Shown here piece after piece: positions 24,130 to 33,900 of a DNA stretch of 64,000 nucleotides. The notes beneath the pieces are model-generated. The model had not been told where the DNA came from. It did not search any database and worked only from the letters and a program-made list of their open reading frames with translations. Source of the DNA: Nocardia arthritidis NBRC 100137 (GTDB lineage Bacteria > Actinomycetota > Actinomycetes > Mycobacteriales > Mycobacteriaceae); the NCBI RefSeq assembly GCF_001612765.1, contig NZ_BDBB01000026.1, positions 62,001 to 126,000 of the forward strand, written 5' to 3'. Position numbers and translations under genes: made by a program. Position 1 is the first letter of the stretch. The number at the start of each line of letters is the position of its first letter.

Positions 24130-25548
24130 TCAGTTCGCGGTCGACCAGCTCCACGGACTCGCGGCCGCCCGCACGCGGTCCGGCAGCGCCAGCGTGAGCG
24201 CGGCGAGGCCGAGGGCCGCTGCGGCGATGGCCGAGAGCATGATCATGCTGCCCGACAGCGTGTGCGCGCGGAAGAACAGCGCGCTGAACACCGCCAATCC
24301 GACCGAATTGCCGATCTGTTCGATGGTGGGAACCAAGCCCGACGCCTCACTCATGGCTCGATCGTCCAGATCCGCCAGCATCAGCGGCTGTAGCGGCACC
24401 CCGAACACCCCGACCCCGAAGCCGGCGAGGAATACCGGTGCGGCCACCAGCGGCAAGTTCACCGCCCCTGATTCCACGTACAGGTATCCCACCCCCACCA
24501 CGACGCATCCGCCGAAGACGGCGATTCCGGCGGACAGTGCCCGGATCCCCCAACGGCTCACCAATATCGGCGACAGCACCGCGCCCGCACCCGCGCCGAG
24601 GGCGAACGGTGTCATCGCCAGACCGGTTCGCAGCGCGGAGAACCGCAACACCTCCTGCAGCAGGATCGAGACGGTGAACACGAACGCGGTGAACAGGCCG
24701 AAGAAGATCGTCACCAGTGCCGATCCGACCGCGAACCCCCGATCGGAGAACAGGTCCAGCCGCACCAGCGCGCGGCCGCCGCGGCGGCGCGTCGCGCGCT
24801 CGTGGGCCACGAACACCGCGCCGAGCACCACCGCGCCCGCGATGTACATCCCGTGCGACGGACGCCAGCCTGCCTGTTGACTGTCCGACAGCGCGAACAG
24901 CAGCGCGAACAGCGCCGCGGTGGCCACGACGGTCCCCCGCAGATCCAACGGGTCCCGATCCGTCGCCGGACCCAACCGCAGGTACCCCGCGGCCAGCGCC
25001 ATCGCCACCACGCCCAGCGGCAGATTCATCAGGAAGATCGCGTGCCAGCCGAGCCCGAACGGATCGAGGGTGATCAGCGCGCCGCCCAGGATCGGGCCGA
25101 GCATTCCGGCGAAACCGGCTGTCGCGCCGTACACCGCGAAGGCGTACTGATGGTGCTCGCGCCGGAAGCTCGCGGTGATGATGGCGATGGTCTGCGCCGC
25201 CATACCCGCCCCCGCCACACCCTGGACGATCCGGGCGATCACCAGTTCCGCCGCGCTGGAGGACATCCCGCACCACACCGAGGCCGCCGTGAAGGCCGCC
25301 GCCGACCAGAGGAACATCCGCCGGCGCCCGGCGATCGCGCCGACGCGCGCGGCGGTGAGCAGCACGCAGGCGAACGCCAGCGAGTAACCGGCCACCACCC
25401 ACAGCTGTTCGGACCGCGACGCCCGCAACTCCGCGGTGACGACCGGCAGAGCGGTGTTGACGATCGTCACATCGATCATCTGCATGAAGACCGAGATCAG
25501 GCACGCCCCGAACGAACCGAGCGCCACCGCCGCCTCTTTGCGGGTCAT
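24130..25548 (-). CDS. EmrB/QacA-type MFS exporter (DHA2 family)
   Basis: A 472-residue transporter with about 14 predicted membrane helices. The signature FMQMIDVTIVNTALPVVTAE falls in helix 1, and GAIAGRRRMF marks the helix 2-3 loop. Members export drugs or hydrophobic metabolites using the proton gradient. The ATG at 25548 overlaps the TGA of the upstream mycolyl-esterase-like gene (ATGA), so both are made from one message; longer upstream reading frames lie over that gene and are rejected. The coupling suggests that pump and esterase share a substrate or stimulus. It converges with the MmpL across 89 bases. Confidence 0.92.
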   Translation of the reverse strand: MTRKEAAVALGSFGACLISVFMQMIDVTIVNTALPVVTAELRASRSEQLWVVAGYSLAFACVLLTAARVGAIAGRRRMFLWSAAAFTAASVWCGMSSSAAELVIARIVQGVAGAGMAAQTIAIITASFRREHHQYAFAVYGATAGFAGMLGPILGGALITLDPFGLGWHAIFLMNLPLGVVAMALAAGYLRLGPATDRDPLDLRGTVVATAALFALLFALSDSQQAGWRPSHGMYIAGAVVLGAVFVAHERATRRRGGRALVRLDLFSDRGFAVGSALVTIFFGLFTAFVFTVSILLQEVLRFSALRTGLAMTPFALGAGAGAVLSPILVSRWGIRALSAGIAVFGGCVVVGVGYLYVESGAVNLPLVAAPVFLAGFGVGVFGVPLQPLMLADLDDRAMSEASGLVPTIEQIGNSVGLAVFSALFFRAHTLSGSMIMLSAIAAAALGLAALTLALPDRVRAAASPWSWSTAN

Positions 25549-26558
25549 CGAATCGCCGCTTCGATGATCGGCCACGAATTGTGCAGGTCCTGTTGCCAGT
25601 AGCCCCAGGAGTGCGTGCCGTTCGGCCGGAAATCGAAGGTCGCCGCGACACCCAGCTGGCGCAGCCGGTCCTGCAACTGATGCGTGCACAGATTCGCCAC
25701 CGCCTCCAGCGGGGCCCCGAACAACAGCTGATAGAGCAAGTGCGCGATGTCACCGTGCACGCCGTCGAGAGTGTCCATCGACCCGGGTTGCCCGGTTCCC
25801 GTGGAGACGTAGATGGTGAGGCCGCGCAGCCGGTCCGCGTGCAGGTACGGATCATTCGCGCGCCACGCGGGATCGCTCGGCGGCCCCCACATGTTGACGA
25901 CGTTGCCGCGCTGCTGGGTGACCACCGCTTGGACCATCGCCTGGCCAGCGGGATCGCTGGTGCGCACGCAGCCGCTGTAGGAACCGATCGCCCGGTACAG
26001 ACCCGGCGCGGCCATGGCCAATTGGAACACCGAGGTCCCGCCCATCGAAATGCCGGCGATGGCGTTCGCTCCGGAGCCGTTGAACGTGGCGTCGACGAGC
26101 GGCGGCAGCTCTTCGGTCAGGAAGGTGGACCAGCGCTGCCTGCCCAGGACCGGGTCGTCGCTGCGCCAGTCGGTGAAGTAGCTGCCCGCGCCGCCGAAGG
26201 GGATGACGACGTTCACCTGCTTGTCGCGAAAGAAATCGACGAGATCCGTACCCTCGAGCCAATTCTTGTCCGCGCCGCCGTCGGCGCCGTTGAGGAGATA
26301 GAACGTCGGCGCGGGCTCATCCGGATCGACCGCGCGCAACAGACGAATCCGCGTGATGCTGTTCATCGCGGCCGAATACACCTCGAGTTCCGATTGCCGG
26401 CCGGATTCGGCACGCGTTTGCACTATTCGCGAGGAGTCTGCCGCAACCACGCCCTGCGGCGGGTCGGCACGCACCGGCCGCGCGCCGGCGATCAACGCAC
26501 CGGCCAAAGTGAGGACCGCGGCGAGTGCCGCGCCTGTTCGCTGCAAATATTCGGGCAT
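25545..26558 (-). CDS. Secreted mycolyltransferase/antigen-85-like esterase
   Basis: A 337-residue alpha/beta hydrolase of the esterase D/antigen 85 group, which transfers mycolic acids onto trehalose or arabinogalactan outside the membrane. A signal peptide covers about residues 1-33 (RTGAALAAVLTLAGALIAGA, cleavage near VRA-DPP). The nucleophile is in AGISMGGTS, a mycolyltransferase-like FYLLNGADGGADKNWLEGTD lies before it, and the catalytic His is in NGTHSWGYWQQDLHNSWP. The ATG at 26558 follows CAGGAGTC; a start 17 codons upstream would spoil the signal peptide. It is followed by an overlapping MFS gene. Whether it moves mycolates or hydrolyses another ester cannot be told. Confidence 0.88.
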   Translation of the reverse strand: MPEYLQRTGAALAAVLTLAGALIAGARPVRADPPQGVVAADSSRIVQTRAESGRQSELEVYSAAMNSITRIRLLRAVDPDEPAPTFYLLNGADGGADKNWLEGTDLVDFFRDKQVNVVIPFGGAGSYFTDWRSDDPVLGRQRWSTFLTEELPPLVDATFNGSGANAIAGISMGGTSVFQLAMAAPGLYRAIGSYSGCVRTSDPAGQAMVQAVVTQQRGNVVNMWGPPSDPAWRANDPYLHADRLRGLTIYVSTGTGQPGSMDTLDGVHGDIAHLLYQLLFGAPLEAVANLCTHQLQDRLRQLGVAATFDFRPNGTHSWGYWQQDLHNSWPIIEAAIR

Positions 26559-26885
26559 GTCGGACTCCTGGCCCCGAGTAGGAGGGCTCGAATTCGCAGT
26601 CAACAACATCGCCTGTCCGGACCGCCAGATGTTCGAGCGATCCTGTGTTTCTTACCAATTCCGCTCGGCGACCACTGCCGAATATTCCCAAAGCCGCGTG
26701 CTTCCATTGCCGTCCTCGATGTGACGGAGCGGGCGCGACTTCATCCCATTCGCACATATTGCTCTGATGCGCAGGCGTGTACGCGCTGCCGACACCACAT
26801 CACGCGCCAGTCGGGCGATCACCGACCGGGTCCCGATGACGGCGCCTCGAATTTCCGCGGGCGAATCCTTCCTGCGCCACCACCC
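26559..26885. other. 327-base intergenic region upstream of the mycolyl esterase
   Basis: No gene with coding character on either strand. It separates the end of the alkylation-repair operon from the esterase/MFS pair and must contain the promoter of the latter on the minus strand. I see no clear terminator hairpin for the repair operon and no convincing promoter pair. Confidence 0.5.
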
Positions 26886-27143
26886 TCATCGAGATGGGCG
26901 CAGGGTTTTCCACGCGGCGTATCGCTCGGGGAGGCAAACGGCGCAGGGGCGATAACCCGCGGCCAGAGCGTCGAGTTCGGTGGCGAAGAAGACGCGGTGC
27001 CGCCGGTAGCCCCCACGACCGAGGGCCCGCAGGGCGGACGGGCAGTCGAGGCGACCGTAGATCCGGCTGCGGCGATGACCGCCATAACGCCCCGGCACTG
27101 CGCAGGGATACGGCCGACCGTCATCGCCGAGCAACATGTACAC
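26886..27143 (-). CDS. Stand-alone Ada-type zinc-binding domain protein, one canonical Cys missing
   Basis: An 85-residue protein matching the N-terminal domain of the adaptive-response protein Ada, where four cysteines hold zinc and one takes a methyl group from DNA phosphotriesters. Aligned by eye, IYGRLDCPSA corresponds to the Ada stretch with Cys38 and Cys42, and GYRPCAVC to Cys69 and Cys72. Here the Cys38 position (the methyl acceptor in E. coli Ada) is Gly, so only three canonical cysteines remain. It may be a DNA-binding or structural protein rather than a methyl acceptor. It starts six bases after the 2OG-oxygenase stop and ends the repair operon. Confidence 0.75.
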   Translation of the reverse strand: MYMLLGDDGRPYPCAVPGRYGGHRRSRIYGRLDCPSALRALGRGGYRRHRVFFATELDALAAGYRPCAVCLPERYAAWKTLRPSR

Positions 27144-27149
27144 CGGCGG

Positions 27150-27941
27150 CTACTCCGCGTCGTGCAGCACGAGACCCAACGTGTACCGCAGGCCCCCGCG
27201 CACGCGGCTGACGCCGTGGCGGATCGGGGCGCGGGACCACCCTCGGCTGGATCGCGTCGGCCGATCACGAGTGGTGAAGATCAGCGCGTGCCCCTGTTCC
27301 AGCACGGAGACGGTCGCTTTCGACTGTGCGCGCGGCCGCTGTTCCACGAGCACGAATTCCCCACCGCTGTAGTCGATCCCGGGCCGGTCCAAGCCGATGA
27401 CGATCTGCAGCGGGAAGACCAGTTCGCCGTAGAGGTCCCGGTGCAAGGCGTTCCAGTCACCGCTGCGGTAGCGCAACAGGATCGGGGTCGGCTTCGTCTG
27501 GCCTGCGGCGCGACAGGTGTCGAGCCAGTCCGCGAAGTCGTCCGGCCACGGAGCAGGGTCGCCGAACCGCTCGGCCCAGGATCGCGCCGAGGGCAGCAGT
27601 CTTCGGTAGAAGGCCGCTCGCAGGGCCATGATCGGCTCGGGCACCGGATTCGCGAAGTACCGGTAGGTGCCTTCGCCGAATCGGTAGCGTGCCATGTCGA
27701 CCGTGGAGCGGAAGCGGGTGAGGTCGTCCCACATGGCGATGAATTCGGCGCACTCGGCCGGGGTGAGGATCGGTCCGGTCGCTGCGCAGCCGTGGGCGTC
27801 GACTTCCTCGCGCAGCGCCCGCCACGGCTGGGCCTCGACGCGATCGGTCAGGCAAGCACCGGATTCCGCGAGCTCTGCCAGAGGTGTCAGGTCCGCATGA
27901 TGGTGACCGTCGCGGTCCGCGCCGCTGCTGCGCGCGCTCAT
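27150..27941 (-). CDS. 2-oxoglutarate/Fe(II) oxygenase, DNA-alkylation-repair type
   Basis: A 263-residue non-haem iron oxygenase resembling the Oxygenase-NA family, linked by its name to damaged nucleic acid. The iron site is visible as HxD in NALHRDLYGEL and a distal His in IRHGVSRV, followed by Arg in RGGLRYTL for 2-oxoglutarate. Family members are proposed to remove alkyl lesions by oxidation. ATG at 27941 overlaps the Ogt stop (ATGA); the longer frame upstream lies over ogt and is noise. Its position between a methyltransferase and an Ada zinc domain, behind a sigma factor, supports an alkylation-damage role. Confidence 0.83.
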   Translation of the reverse strand: MSARSSGADRDGHHHADLTPLAELAESGACLTDRVEAQPWRALREEVDAHGCAATGPILTPAECAEFIAMWDDLTRFRSTVDMARYRFGEGTYRYFANPVPEPIMALRAAFYRRLLPSARSWAERFGDPAPWPDDFADWLDTCRAAGQTKPTPILLRYRSGDWNALHRDLYGELVFPLQIVIGLDRPGIDYSGGEFVLVEQRPRAQSKATVSVLEQGHALIFTTRDRPTRSSRGWSRAPIRHGVSRVRGGLRYTLGLVLHDAE

Positions 27942-28549
27942 GCCGCCTCCATGCTCAGCAGCGCGTGCTTGGCGGTGACACCGCCGACGTACTGTCCGAT
28001 GGACCCGTCGCCGCGCACCACCCGGTGGCACGGGATCACCACCGGCAGCGGATTGCGGGCGCAGGCGGAGCCGACCGCGCGCACCGCACGGGGGTTGCCG
28101 ACCGCGGCGGCCACCGCGCCGTAGCTCGCGCGCTGTCCGTAGCCGATGGCGGGCAGGTGCTCGATCACCTGACGGCGGAATCCCGCGGCCAGCCGCAGAT
28201 CCAGCGGCAGGTCGAAATGTGTTCGGCTGCCCGCGAAGTACTCCTCGATCTGCCGCGCCGCCGCGTCCAGCCGGGCGGGCGCCGCGAGAATCCGGGGGCT
28301 GATCCGGGCGGCCAGCGTGGCGAGCACCGTGTCGTGGTCTTCGGTGGGGTAGGCGACGCGGACCAGTCCGGCGGGCGTCGCGGCCAGCAGCAGTGTCCCG
28401 ACGGGGGTGTCCAGCAGGCGATAGGCGACATCGAGCAGGCCCGCCGCCTCGGCGTCGGCGGTCAGTCGCGCGTGCAGGGTGGCGAGCAGGTCGGCGTCGG
28501 GGGTCAGGGCGCGCGACAACCCGTCGCCGCGGTCGAGGGTGGCCATCAT
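27938..28549 (-). CDS. ogt: Methylated-DNA-[protein]-cysteine S-methyltransferase
   Basis: A 203-residue suicide enzyme that takes the methyl group from O6-methylguanine in DNA onto its own cysteine. The acceptor motif IPCHRVVRGDGSIG is intact near residue 168, and the preceding RASYGAVAAAVGNPRAVRAV is the usual recognition-helix region with its arginine finger. An N-terminal extension of about 30 residues precedes the family core. It overlaps the sigma-factor stop (ATGA at 28546-28549) and the oxygenase start, so it is the second gene of the four-gene repair unit. Confidence 0.93.
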   Translation of the reverse strand: MMATLDRGDGLSRALTPDADLLATLHARLTADAEAAGLLDVAYRLLDTPVGTLLLAATPAGLVRVAYPTEDHDTVLATLAARISPRILAAPARLDAAARQIEEYFAGSRTHFDLPLDLRLAAGFRRQVIEHLPAIGYGQRASYGAVAAAVGNPRAVRAVGSACARNPLPVVIPCHRVVRGDGSIGQYVGGVTAKHALLSMEAA

Positions 28550-29025
28550 GCTTCATCCTTCGGGTAGAGCTTGCGCAGGGTCTTCAGGCCGTCCGCGGCG
28601 GCGCGGCGGGCGGCGTCGGGCGAATTGCCGAGCAGTTCGGCGATCTCCGCGTGCGGAAGCCCGGCCAGGTAGTGGTAGGCGACCGCCTGGCGCTGCTTGG
28701 TCGGCAGCGCGCGCAGGGCGGCCCAGAGGTCGGGGTCGTAGTCGGCGGGTCCGGGAGCGGTGGCGGGACGTTCCGGCAACGACTCGGCCGGGACGGGCGC
28801 ACGTGTGAGCGCCCGTCCGACGTCGATCGCGCGGCGATGCGCGATGGTTACCAGCCATGCCTCGATGTTCGTCTCCGAGGAGAGACCGGGAAACGCGCGC
28901 AGCGCCGAGAGAAACGTTTCCGACCAGGCGTCGGCCGCGTCGGACGGGCCGAGCACCGCGCGGCAGACGCGCAACACCATCGGGCCGTATTCGGCCACTA
29001 TTTCCTCGAACGGGGGCAGGCTCAC
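28546..29025 (-). CDS. ECF-type RNA polymerase sigma factor
   Basis: A 159-residue sigma-70-family factor with regions 2 and 4 only. Region 2 includes DAADAWSETFLSALRAFPGL and TIAHRRAIDVGR; region 4 has LRALPTKQRQAVAYHYLAGL followed by the helix-turn-helix PHAEIAELLGNSPDAARRAA. The start is GTG at 29025, needed to keep the first helix of region 2; no strong ribosome site is seen. No anti-sigma gene is adjacent. Instead it is coupled to ogt and a DNA-repair oxygenase, so it likely controls a response to alkylation or oxidative DNA damage. The recD stop lies 40 bases upstream, so read-through from recCBD is possible. Confidence 0.88.
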   Translation of the reverse strand: MSLPPFEEIVAEYGPMVLRVCRAVLGPSDAADAWSETFLSALRAFPGLSSETNIEAWLVTIAHRRAIDVGRALTRAPVPAESLPERPATAPGPADYDPDLWAALRALPTKQRQAVAYHYLAGLPHAEIAELLGNSPDAARRAAADGLKTLRKLYPKDEA

Positions 29026-29065
29026 ACCGGGTAGACGCCGCGGGCGCCGCGAACGTGAGATTCCG

Positions 29066-30964
29066 TCATCGGGGCGCGGCTTCTCCCTCCCGCCGCGACA
29101 GCCCGCTGGCGCGCAGCACCCGCCGCGCGATACCCGCGCGGATGGACTCGTCGGTGCCGATGATCCGGACGTGCCTGCGCGCCCTGGTGATCGCGGTGTA
29201 CAGCAATTCCCGGGTCAGCAGGGTCGATTCGGGCTCGGGCAGGACGACGGACACGGTGTCGTACTGGCTGCCCTGACTGCGGTGGATCGTCATGGCGAAC
29301 ACGGTGACCACCGCGGGGAACTGCGTGGGATGCACCAGATACGGTTCGCTGCCGCGTTGCAGCGCCGCACGCAGCGAACCGTCGGGCATGCGCACGACGA
29401 CTCCGGTGTCCCCGTTGTAGATCCGCGCCTCGTGATCGTTCGCGGTGACCAGTAGCGGTTGTCCGGGATACCACGGCGCCTGGTTGGACTCGGGGCCCGC
29501 TCCGCCGGCGGCCGCCCACTCCGCGGCCATCCGGTCCCAGCGCTCGACGCCGAACGGCCCCTGCCGGTGCGCACACAGCACGCGATGCGATTCGAGCGCG
29601 CTCAACGCCCCCGCCGCGTCACCGTCGAGCGCGGCGACGGTGACCGCCCCCGCGGCGCGCACCACGTCGGCGCGCACGGCGGTCAGCTCGTCGGGCGCGC
29701 CGAGCGACAATTCGTCGCCGCCCGCCCGCAACAGCTCGAGCGCGGTGTCCGCGTCCCCCGCGCGCACCGCCACCGCCAGGTCGGCGATCCGGCCGCCGAA
29801 CCTGCGGCCCCTGGTCAGCCGGACGATGCCGCCACGCAGGCGGGTGCGCTCCAGCGTGGTCAACGCCTCGGCGTGATCGGCGGTCGTCTCCGGTCCGAGG
29901 ATCTCGTCGAGGACAGGGTTCGGGGTGGCGGCGACCGGTCCGGCGACCAGGTCGGCCAGGACCGCGCCCGCGTCGACCGAGGCGAGCTGGTCCGGATCGC
30001 CCACCAGGATCAGGCGGGTGTCCGGACGCAGCGCGGCCAGCAACCTGCTCATCATGGTCAAGGAGACCATCGAGGTCTCGTCGACCACGATCACGTCGTA
30101 GGGCAGCCGGTTGAACTCGTGGTGCTTGAACCGGGTGCTGCGTCCCCGCTGCCAGCCGAGCAGCCGGTGCAGGGTGGCGGCGGTGAGTTCGGGCAGTCCG
30201 AGTGAGACGGCTTGCTCGCGCACGGCCTCCTGCAGGCGCGCGGCCGCTTTGCCGGTCGGGGCGGCCAGCGCGATGCGCAGGGCGGGCAGCTTCGGCTCGG
30301 CGGCGCGGTGCGCGGACAGCAAGGCGATGATCCGCGCGATGGTGTGGGTCTTGCCGGTGCCGGGACCGCCTGCCACCACGGTGGTCCAGTGCGTCGCGGC
30401 GAGCGCCGCGGCCAGCCGCTGGCGGTCCGGCGCGGTACCGGCCTGGGCGTCGAACAACCGGTCCAGCTCGCGCCGCACGATGTGCGGATCGACCACCGGA
30501 TGGTGCGCGGAGCGTTCGGTGAGCACCCGCCGGATCGTCTGCTCCTGCCGGTAGTACCGGTCGAGGTAGAGCAGCGGGCCGGAATCGCCCGCCGCCTGGG
30601 ATTCGACCAGCCGCAGCGGACGCAACGGGCCCGCGGGCCCACCGAGCACCAGCGGGCTCACCCGCAGCGCGGCGACCACCGCCGGGATGTCCGGCCACGG
30701 CAGCGTCGCCGGATCGACGCCCGCGTCCCAGGTCTCGTCGGCGTCGACGCCGATCTCCCGCATGCGGTGCAATTCCAGGCACACCGAGCCGGAACGCACC
30801 GCGCGCACGGCCAGCGCGGCGGCGAACAGCACCGGCTCCGACGACTCCCGGCCCAGCCGGCCCAACCGCAGCGCCACGTGCACGTCGGCCGCCGACAGCA
30901 CGCCCGCCTCGTTGAACGTGCGCAGCAGCCCGGTTCCCCGCTGCGCCACCTGGATCGAGGTCAC
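29066..30964 (-). CDS. recD: Exodeoxyribonuclease V alpha subunit (RecD helicase)
   Basis: A 632-residue 5'-to-3' SF1 helicase, the fast motor of RecBCD acting on double-strand breaks. The Walker A motif is VVAGGPGTGKTHTIARII near residue 165, Walker B is IVVDETSMVSL, and the C-terminal motifs are MTIHRSQGSQYDTV and LYTAITRARRHVRII. GTG at 30964 overlaps the recB stop (GTGA); a longer frame lies over recB and is not used. Length and motif order fit actinobacterial RecD. Confidence 0.95.
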   Translation of the reverse strand: MTSIQVAQRGTGLLRTFNEAGVLSAADVHVALRLGRLGRESSEPVLFAAALAVRAVRSGSVCLELHRMREIGVDADETWDAGVDPATLPWPDIPAVVAALRVSPLVLGGPAGPLRPLRLVESQAAGDSGPLLYLDRYYRQEQTIRRVLTERSAHHPVVDPHIVRRELDRLFDAQAGTAPDRQRLAAALAATHWTTVVAGGPGTGKTHTIARIIALLSAHRAAEPKLPALRIALAAPTGKAAARLQEAVREQAVSLGLPELTAATLHRLLGWQRGRSTRFKHHEFNRLPYDVIVVDETSMVSLTMMSRLLAALRPDTRLILVGDPDQLASVDAGAVLADLVAGPVAATPNPVLDEILGPETTADHAEALTTLERTRLRGGIVRLTRGRRFGGRIADLAVAVRAGDADTALELLRAGGDELSLGAPDELTAVRADVVRAAGAVTVAALDGDAAGALSALESHRVLCAHRQGPFGVERWDRMAAEWAAAGGAGPESNQAPWYPGQPLLVTANDHEARIYNGDTGVVVRMPDGSLRAALQRGSEPYLVHPTQFPAVVTVFAMTIHRSQGSQYDTVSVVLPEPESTLLTRELLYTAITRARRHVRIIGTDESIRAGIARRVLRASGLSRREGEAAPR

Positions 30965-33900
30965 TGCGCCGCCTCCCCGGCCAGCAGCGCCGACAGCGCG
31001 ACGACGAGAGCGGCCGGTGGGTGCCAGTCGAAGACACCGCACCCGGCGGGGGTCTGCGGTCCGATCATGCCGCGCACGAACAGGTACCGAACCCCGCCGA
31101 GGTGCCGGGCGGGGTCGTAGCCGGGCAACCGCCAGCGCAGATACCGGTGCAACGCCACCGAATACAGCAGCGCTTGCAGCGGATAGTGGGAACGCAGCAT
31201 CTCGGCGGCCATGCGGTCGCGGGTGTAGTGCGCGACGGTGAGATCGCCGGTGCCCAGCCGGTTGGTCTTGTAGTCGACGACGACGAATCGCGGCTCCGCG
31301 CCGTCCGCGACGCGCAGCACGGCGTCGATGCTGCCGGTCAGGTAGCCGCGCAGCGGGATGTCCTCCAGCGCCGCCGAGAGGTCGGCGTACGGGAGCATGT
31401 CGTCGTCCGCCGGGAGATGCTCACGCAGCAAGCCCGCGATATGCCGCAGCGTCGCCGTGGTGGCGCCGACGCGGTCCCCGCCCGCCAGTGGCAATTCGAA
31501 CTCGAGTTCGCTGAGGCGGTCGCGGGGGGCGATGTCGGCCAGGCAGCCGCCCTCGAGTGGGGTGCGCAGCACCGCCAGCAATGCGGTGGCCAGCACATCC
31601 GGATCCATCTCGGCCATCAGCTCGCCCACCGCCGCACGGCACCGGTCGCGCACCTCGGCCGCCAGATCCGGGCGACCGGTATCGATCCGCTCCAGGACGC
31701 CGTGCACCAGCGTGCCGAACTCCGCGCCATAAGGCAGCGCGTTCATCAGCGACGCCGCGCCCGCCGGTTCCGGCTCCGCGCCGAGCAGAGAGGTGCCCGC
31801 GGGCTCGTCGCCCGGCCCGCGCGGATCCTCCGGTTCACTGTCGGGTTCCACTGCCGCGGGCCCGTGCGCGGACGCGGTCAACGCCGAGTACGAGGTGCGC
31901 CGCCACTGCTGGTCCAGCACCCGGTCGAAGCGCGCGGCGGCCAATGCGCCCTGCCCGGGCGCGGTGCGCGCCCGCCGGATCTCGACATCGCCGGTCCCGG
32001 CGACCGCCGTCACCGAGATCGCCGCACCCGCGGGCTGCGCCCATACCGAAAGAGACTGCGCGGCAACGGCGTCCGCGGGCACTGCGGCGCGGTTGGCGAC
32101 CACGGCGTCCCGATCGGCGCGCCCGAAGACCATCCGGTGCAGCGGCGACGCCGCGGTGGAGATCGCGGGCGCCCACCACGCGACGATCTGGCACATGGCC
32201 CGCGTCAGCGCGACGTACAGCAGCCGCAGTTCCTCTCCGGCCTCCTCGGCCTCGCTGCGCGCCTTGCGTTCGGCGTATCCCGGGGCATCCGGACCGCCGA
32301 CGTCCAGCACGCGGGTGCCGTCGTCGGCGTGGAACAGCAACGTCGCCGGATAGGGATTCTTCGCGCTGTCCCAGGCGAACGGCAGGTAGACCACGGGGAA
32401 CTCGAGCCCCTTGCTCGCGTGCACGGTGGCGATCTGGACGGCGGCGGCGTCCCGGTCGAGCCTGCGGCTGCGGTCGGCGACCGCGCCGGAGGCGGGATCG
32501 CGCACCCGGTCGGCCAGCCACCGCGTCAGCGCGGTCAGCCCCAGGCCCTCGGTGAGCGCGACCTGATCGAGCAGTTGCGCGATGTGCCGCAGGTCGGTGA
32601 GCTGCCGCTCCCCGTTCTCGACGGCCAGCAGCCGCTGCGCGAGGCCCGATTCGGTGGAGATCTTCTCGAAGACGGCCGCGAATCCCGCGCGGGCGAACAA
32701 TCGCGCCGCCTCGCGCAGCTGGGCGCTGACCCGTCCGACCAGATCGGCTCCGCCGCTATCGATCTCGGCCGCTGTCACGCCGAGCAGCGGCGAGCACGCG
32801 GCCAGCCGTACCCGGTCGCCGCGATGCGGCTGTTCCAGCGCCCGCAGCACCCACAGCCAGTCGGTGGCGCTGCTGGTGGCGAAGACGCTGATGCCGCCGG
32901 CCAGCACGGAGGCGACGCCCGCGCGGTCCAGCGCGGCGCGCACCACGTCGATCTGCGAGCGGGTGCGCACCAGCACCGCGATGTCGCCGGGTCCGATCGG
33001 CCTGCGCGCCGTCTCCTCTGCGGCGGCCGACTCTTCGCTGGGATCGGCGACTTCCGCTCTGGCATCCAGGAATACGCCGGATTCGAGCAGGCGGACGATA
33101 TCCGCGGCGAGATCGGCGGCGACCTCGGCGCGCATCCGCCCGACGGCCGGGAAGCCGGATTTGTTCAGCGGTCCCGCGCCGGTGCGCGGCAGGCACCGCA
33201 CACGCATCGGCGTGGTGAGTTCGCCGGGTCCCGACAGCCGCGACCACCCTCTGGTCGGGGCGACCGGATACACGCGGATATCCTCGTGCCCCAACGCCGC
33301 ACCACCGTGCAGATGGTCCAGCGCGGCGAGCAGTCCCGCGTCGCTGCGCCAGTTCGTGGTGAGCTCACGACGGACGTCGGCGTGCGCGACCGCGTCCAGG
33401 TAGCTGAGCACCTCCGCGCCGCGGAAGGCGTAGATCGCCTGTTTGGGATCGCCGACCAGCACCAAGGTGGCGTGGCCGTGGAACGACCTGCGCAGAATGT
33501 CCCATTGCAGGGGGTCGGTGTCCTGGAACTCGTCGACCAAGGCGACCCGGTAGCGCGCGCGGATCCGGCGGCACGCGCGCGGGCCGTGCTCCGGATCGGC
33601 GAGCACCTCGTGTAGCAGCACCAGCAGGTCGTCGAAGTCGCGCAGGCCGGCCAGTCGCTTGCGGCGCTCGGTCTCGGCGCGCACGGCCTGCGCGAACGCC
33701 ACGCGCTCACCGGCCTCGCCGTCGGGCACCAGCGCGGCGTGCCGGTCCCGCACCGCGGCCAGCGCCAGCGTGCGGCCCTCCTTGACCGAGAACGGCGGCT
33801 CGGCGCGGGCATAGCGGTGCAGATACAGATCGTCGACGACGGTGCCGACGAGGTCGTCGACGGTCTCCACCAGCCGGGTGCCCGGGTCGTGCTCGCCCGC

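Noticed and set aside
31021..33615. Plus-strand open frame of 864 codons over recB
   Set aside because: No motifs and shadow composition; the recB helicase motifs lie on the other strand.
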